61,111 bases of DNA. It comes from Zygnema cylindricum (Eukaryota > Streptophyta > Zygnematophyceae > Zygnematales > Zygnemataceae). The first letter of the stretch is position 1; every line of letters starts with the position of its first letter. The notes below the pieces were generated by a model. It saw only the letters and a program-made list of their open reading frames with translations. It did no database searches and was not told the DNA's origin. Of this stretch, positions 57,487 to 61,111 are shown in pieces. The position numbers were made by a program, and so were the translations under genes. The stretch lies in NCBI GenBank assembly GCA_037447655.1, contig JBBHKE010002817.1, positions 1-61,111 on the forward strand, read 5' to 3'.

Positions 57487-57789
57487 GCCTCCGAGGGTCT
57501 ACCCAAGCGGGAGATATCAAATTCCAACCCTACCTATGGGTCTACTTCCCCTCCTCCTGTCAGAATGCTGATGCTAACGACTTCCGCTAAGCTATCCCCT
57601 CCCGAGCCTCTGCTCCCCCTCACTGAGGAATCCCTTGATTTGGGTGAAATTCTAGAACTGATTTTTTTTATGATAAAATTAGTCTCTTTGCCTCCCTCCC
57701 CCCCTGAAGCTGCAAGTTGGCTTGCACTGCTAACAACTATGGAGCTTGAAGGTAGCTAGCCCTTGACTGAGGAGATTGTAGGCTGGAAA

Positions 57790-58837
57790 AGGCAAGAGAA
57801 TGTTTATCACCCAAGTGATTGCATTGAGATCCATGCTCTGTCTGAGTAGGCCATACCTATTGAGGTCTGAAATACCTGGTGTTGCTGTGGTGGCATGTTG
57901 GAATCCCATTGCTTGTTCTCATTCTTCCACCGTTGGTGTTGTCCAAATTCCAATTTTGTTGTCTAATATCATTCTTGCTGCTCTTTTCTGATACGCATGG
58001 CTGTTGGGGAAGGAAACCAAAGTTGTCACGGCTCGTCGTGGTTCCCATGGTTGATTGCATTTGAAGAACGGAAGAGGATCAGCGTTGGTAACTGCAGTGG
58101 CCCTAGAAATTGTTACTGAGTAATATGGGGATCTGCTTTAAGGTTTTGTAAGAGCTGGTTTAGGATTGTCAGATGTATCAGATTGTTCCAGTAAGCCCAA
58201 AATCCGTGAGCACTGGATCCTAGTTTCGTTGCATCGAAAACAAGTGAAACCCTTAGAATCTGCTTAATTTGATTCCAGGTATTGGCGACCTGCTTTCTCT
58301 TTTAATCTCCTGGGTGAACATTTTCCAAAACATACCCCATTGGTGTGTCTTGGGACTGCTGGAAGCAAGAAGTTAATTCGATCATGTGGAAGAATGTTTG
58401 ACTTTTACTGTCCTGATGTCTCTCACCTTTCCCTACTAGAGATTATCTTTAACATGGCCATCCTCTTATTACCAGATCTACTCGCTCCAGCATAGCAAAA
58501 TGGGGTTTTATGATATTGTCTACGTTCTGTGGAAGGCTTGGGTGAGATCTGCAGATGGCGGATATTGGAAGTTGTTGGGGGTAAAATAAGTGGAGCTATT
58601 GTAGTCGGTGTTTAGTGATTGCTCCGAATCAGGTGAGATTTCCACAAGAAAATAAGACTCCACATTATATCCCGCTTTCAATACAGCCTCTAGGTCTAAG
58701 CTAATTCTAGAGAATAGGGATACTATCCGGAGTCCGAAATCCGGAATTGATAATGACACCACTTGTCGATGAATTTTTTTATTTCCTACTAGAACCTCCG
58801 AAGATTTCGACCGAGGCTTTTTCTCCTTGGCAAACAC
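57790..58837 (-). pseudogene. Cytosine-5 DNA methyltransferase (DNMT3/DRM-like) in gypsy G3
   Basis: This is a roughly 320-codon C5-methyltransferase domain read in order on the minus strand. Motif I is LRIVSLFSRISLDLEAVLKA (about 58738-58680), followed by YFLVEISPDSEQSL (motif II-like acidic end). After a frameshift near 58525 comes VDLVIRGWPC (motif IV, catalytic Cys codon near 58452), then a stop where Gln is expected, and a glycine-rich SLVGKGERHQDSKS. Motif VI is MGYVLENV (ENV at 58317-58325). Motif VIII is FDATKLGSSAHGFWAYWNN (about 58240-58185). The target-recognition/IX-X region is PRRAVTTLVSFP, then QAMGFQHATTATPG and SMDLNAITWVI (57834-57810). The family transfers methyl from SAM to cytosine C5. 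Motif order is non-permuted. Two or three frameshifts and four or so stops make this copy inactive. It sits directly before the RT linker, collinear with pol, so it is part of the element rather than a captured host exon. Confidence 0.8.
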
Positions 58838-58999
58838 AACTACGAAGGACTAGTGTAGTTCCTACCGAAGTGTTGCTATCTATGTTAATCTGCTCTAGTA
58901 TCCATTTTCCCACCGCTTGGAAATAGGGAATTGCTATATAACATCTGCAATATCGGTAGCACTAGCGAGCAGCTTAAAACTCCGTGTGCTCCATTGCCC

Positions 59000-59129
59000 A
59001 CAGAAATCGCAGATCCAAATGAAACTAATCTAGATAGTACCGACTCCTAACTTTATATAAACCCAAATGACTAACCCCAAGACAGTCACAACCTCAAACA
59101 ACCCTTTATGTGTGCTCAGTTCCACCACA
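59000..59129 (-). other. PHD-like cysteine cluster upstream of the methyltransferase
   Basis: On the minus strand, one frame gives FCGGTEHT, then GCDCLGVSHLGLY. Another frame continues with FIWICDFCGQW. Taken together this is the C..., C-D-x-C, H-x2-(C/L), W-x-C-x2-C layout of a PHD finger, broken by at least one frameshift and two stops. The following TDIADVI stretch resembles the short linker often seen after such a finger. One or two ligands are missing or displaced, so this is less secure than the C-terminal module. Confidence 0.45.
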
Positions 59130-59147
59130 GAATGCAAAGTTAGAATA

Positions 59148-60126
59148 TGAGATTTTGACACATTCACCCATTTTGACTTTCCCTTAGAAACGTAGCCACC
59201 CTGGAAAACAAAAACTTAGACCGACTACAACCTTGTGTAGCTTGGACTCCCTTGAGTCGCCAGCAAAAAGAATCACGTAAAATGGTCAAGTAAATGGATG
59301 TGTGTGGTTGCCCAAAATTAGACTTTTTTATTCAAGGTGCTCTCACAAAGAGGCGACTACCTACCCAAAATATTCTAAGTCCTAAAACCCCTCTCTAAGC
59401 CTTATAGTACTGAAACATGGTTATATCACAAGATTGTACCGTACAAGAAAGTACACGTGCCAGAGTACTTTTTGTACGGTAGTTGTACGGCATGTCTATA
59501 ACGATGACAATTGTCACATCCAAATTTGTCATCTTGCGTTGCGGAGATCGTGCAATCCTCCAAGATGTTGCCACGTGTCATCTGATGTCGACGTGTCCAA
59601 AAATTGCCGGAATAACCATTTTGTAAAGCCGGCTTAAACTGCAGCCGTTCGATTATATTTCGTACTTTGAATCTCGACCGTTGAAACAAATGTCTTCGAT
59701 ATTTGTTTCGTGCGCCCCGTATTATTACAGTGCGGTACCTTTCCATGTTCATTTAGTTTAGTTTAGTCGTTAAATGGATGATACTCGTTTATCACATTTT
59801 ATTATTTATTCAATCCATATAGGTGCATCAATCACCTCTACATCTAGCTGATAACGCGGGATACCAATTCTATACGGTCATAGGCTGGATGTTCCAAGAT
59901 CAACTCCAGGACTCTCCGATTAACTTTTGGTAACACCTAAACATTCTCCCCTCCATCTTGTCTCCTTGGCTACATGGGCAGCTCCCCTCCTACCTGTCTC
60001 TTTGTAATTTTGGTAGCCATGGCTATCACAGTCTTCTAGTGACTACGACAAGTATGGATGACTTAGACAGACCATCTACCAAAAAATAAAATAAATTCAG
60101 ACCTGCAAAATACCTAAATTTTAACA
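59148..60126 (-). mobile_element. 3' LTR of a copia (979 bp) inserted in gypsy G3
   Basis: It starts TGTTAAAATTTAGG at 60126 after an AAGGGGAG-type polypurine tract and ends near AAAATCTCA at 59148. It shares blocks with the C and D LTRs (GTAC-rich segment 59440-59480, tRNA-like block 59850-59920, degraded hairpin about 60010-60065). It truncates G3 just upstream of the PHD-like cluster. Confidence 0.75.
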
Positions 60127-61111
60127 CTCCCCTTTTTTTCTAGTCTACTTTTTCTCACAACTCTAATCAAACAAAACATCACAATAATAACAAAGTCTCT
60201 CCCCCCTCTTGCTTTTCTTTTTCTTTTTTCTCTCATAAAACTTTAATTGAATACCCATTGTGTTTAAAGAAGTGTATTAAATGAGTTGAAATAAACATTT
60301 GATCACACATTTTATTTTGCATGTCACTTTTCAAAAATCGGAGCTCTTGGAGCAAGACTTTTTTCCACCTCGTCCTTTTTTCATCCGAGCAAAATCCAAT
60401 TTCCCGCTTGCAGTTCAAACAGCCTGCCCCATCCCCAATCTACAACACATACCAAGATGCTAACCCTTTTACAAGCACATCTTCATAAGTGATATCACAC
60501 CAAGTAGTGATGTCAAATCCACCCTCCCCCAAATTTTCCCAAAAACCACAAAGTCCCCACTACGTTCCTCATAAAAACTACATCTTCTTTAATTTTTATC
60601 CATGATACTCACCCCATTTTCTGAATTTTTTTCACTCTCTCCCATGGAATTCTTTCCACTATCACTTTCTAATTTTACTCCCAATAAATATTTCTTCTCC
60701 CCTAAACGTTTCATTTAACATTGCCTTTCTCCCCTATCTTGTAAAACCTCCTCTAGATTTAATTCTCCCATTTCCTCGGAATCTGTTGAAGTCTCCCTTT
60801 CGACTGGTTTTCAGTTTCCAAAATATCTATAAAATTATCCTCATTATTTTTATTTTTCCCGTTTTCACTTATGGATCCTAGATCTGACTTTCTCATTTGT
60901 AAGTCATACACCCTACACTCCTCGACATCCTCAAGTACCTCCTCTCTCTTTACTTTCGTTATACCTCATAAAGCACAATGTTGCTTTTGTGGAATTTCTT
61001 TGTCATTTTCTCTCTTCCCTATACTACCGATCAGGAGAAGCTCCAACATTTCTTCATCCTCATTCTCCTCTTCCCCTTCTCCCTCCTCATTCCGTTCCAA
61101 CTTCTAAGTTT
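60127..61111 (-). pseudogene. Collapsed copia interior (element 6)
   Basis: On the minus strand this keeps the order of copia landmarks in strongly shortened form. The polypurine tract is at 60127. A few RNase H-like words follow (TTGACATCACTACTTGGTGTGATATC at 60490-60510 corresponds to the ITTWSDASY coding block). Integrase/RT scraps come next, then at 61060-60960 an acidic E/D-rich block followed by FPQKQHCAL, which corresponds to the protease upstream linker. In a normal copia these landmarks are about 4 kb apart, here under 1 kb. No useful ORF remains. The element continues beyond the window. Confidence 0.55.

Noticed and set aside
57857-58060. A separate 67-codon gene on the minus strand (MQSTMGTTTSRDNF).
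   Set aside because: Another frame of the same bases gives the C-terminal methyltransferase motifs, which explains it better.

Overview
This 61 kb window contains no recognisable host gene. Nearly all of it is decayed LTR retrotransposons, nested and fused, plus one 3.6 kb minisatellite. The density of Ty1/copia and Ty3/gypsy debris suggests a large, repeat-rich eukaryotic genome. I favour the plant lineage, possibly a non-flowering plant or a charophyte alga, but nothing here proves it.

Layout. 1-4134 (+): an LTR fragment, the 3' end of a copia element (family A) with its LTR, and a gag-protease-integrase fragment of another copia. 4135-6985 (+): the 5' half of a family A copia (A1). 6986-10556: about 89 copies of a 40-bp minisatellite. 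10557-14455 (-): the 3' part of a second family A copia (A2). 14456-15435: a probable solo LTR. 15436-32319 (-): nested copia elements. Element D is at 15436-20143. Outer element B is split into 20413-24327 and 30782-32319. The nearly complete element C (24328-30781) sits inside B. 32320-34322 (+): an LTR fragment and a deleted copia. 34323-37625 (-): gypsy G1. 37626-40824 (+): gypsy G2. 40825-43320: an LTR-like piece, a gag remnant and AT-rich DNA. 43321-49024 (+): the 5' half of a gypsy (G0). 49025-52968 (-): a copia. 53550-59147 (-): gypsy G3. 59148-61111 (-): a copia LTR and a collapsed interior.

The main discovery is in G3. Between its 5' truncation and its reverse transcriptase, the minus strand at 58837-57790 carries a decayed but collinear cytosine-5 DNA methyltransferase of the DNMT3/DRM kind. 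It has the SAM-binding motif I, a GWPC motif IV, an LENV motif VI, an AH..WAYWNN motif VIII and an AMGF..TTATPG / MDLN tail. A PHD-like cysteine cluster lies just upstream of it. A second PHD-like cluster lies after the integrase, and the related element G1 has that one too. The inferred order is PHD - methyltransferase - RT - RNase H - integrase - PHD, which looks like a retroelement carrying its own chromatin reader and DNA methylation writer. G0, probably the same family, supplies gag with two CCHC knuckles.

A second system concerns the copia elements. At every gag-proximal junction the LTR ends in CA and is followed directly by GGTTATGGGCC(C). This matches the anticodon arm of initiator tRNA-Met, not its 3' end, as in the half-tRNA priming of Drosophila copia. 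The gag reading frame starts inside the LTR and runs through this primer-binding site. G2 uses a conventional initiator-Met 3'-end site. The copia LTRs of families B, C, D and relatives also share a roughly 90-bp hairpin near their 5' end whose arms change in a compensatory way, and tRNA-like A/B-box segments.

All coding sequences carry stops or frameshifts. Positions come from reading by eye; percent identities were not computed.
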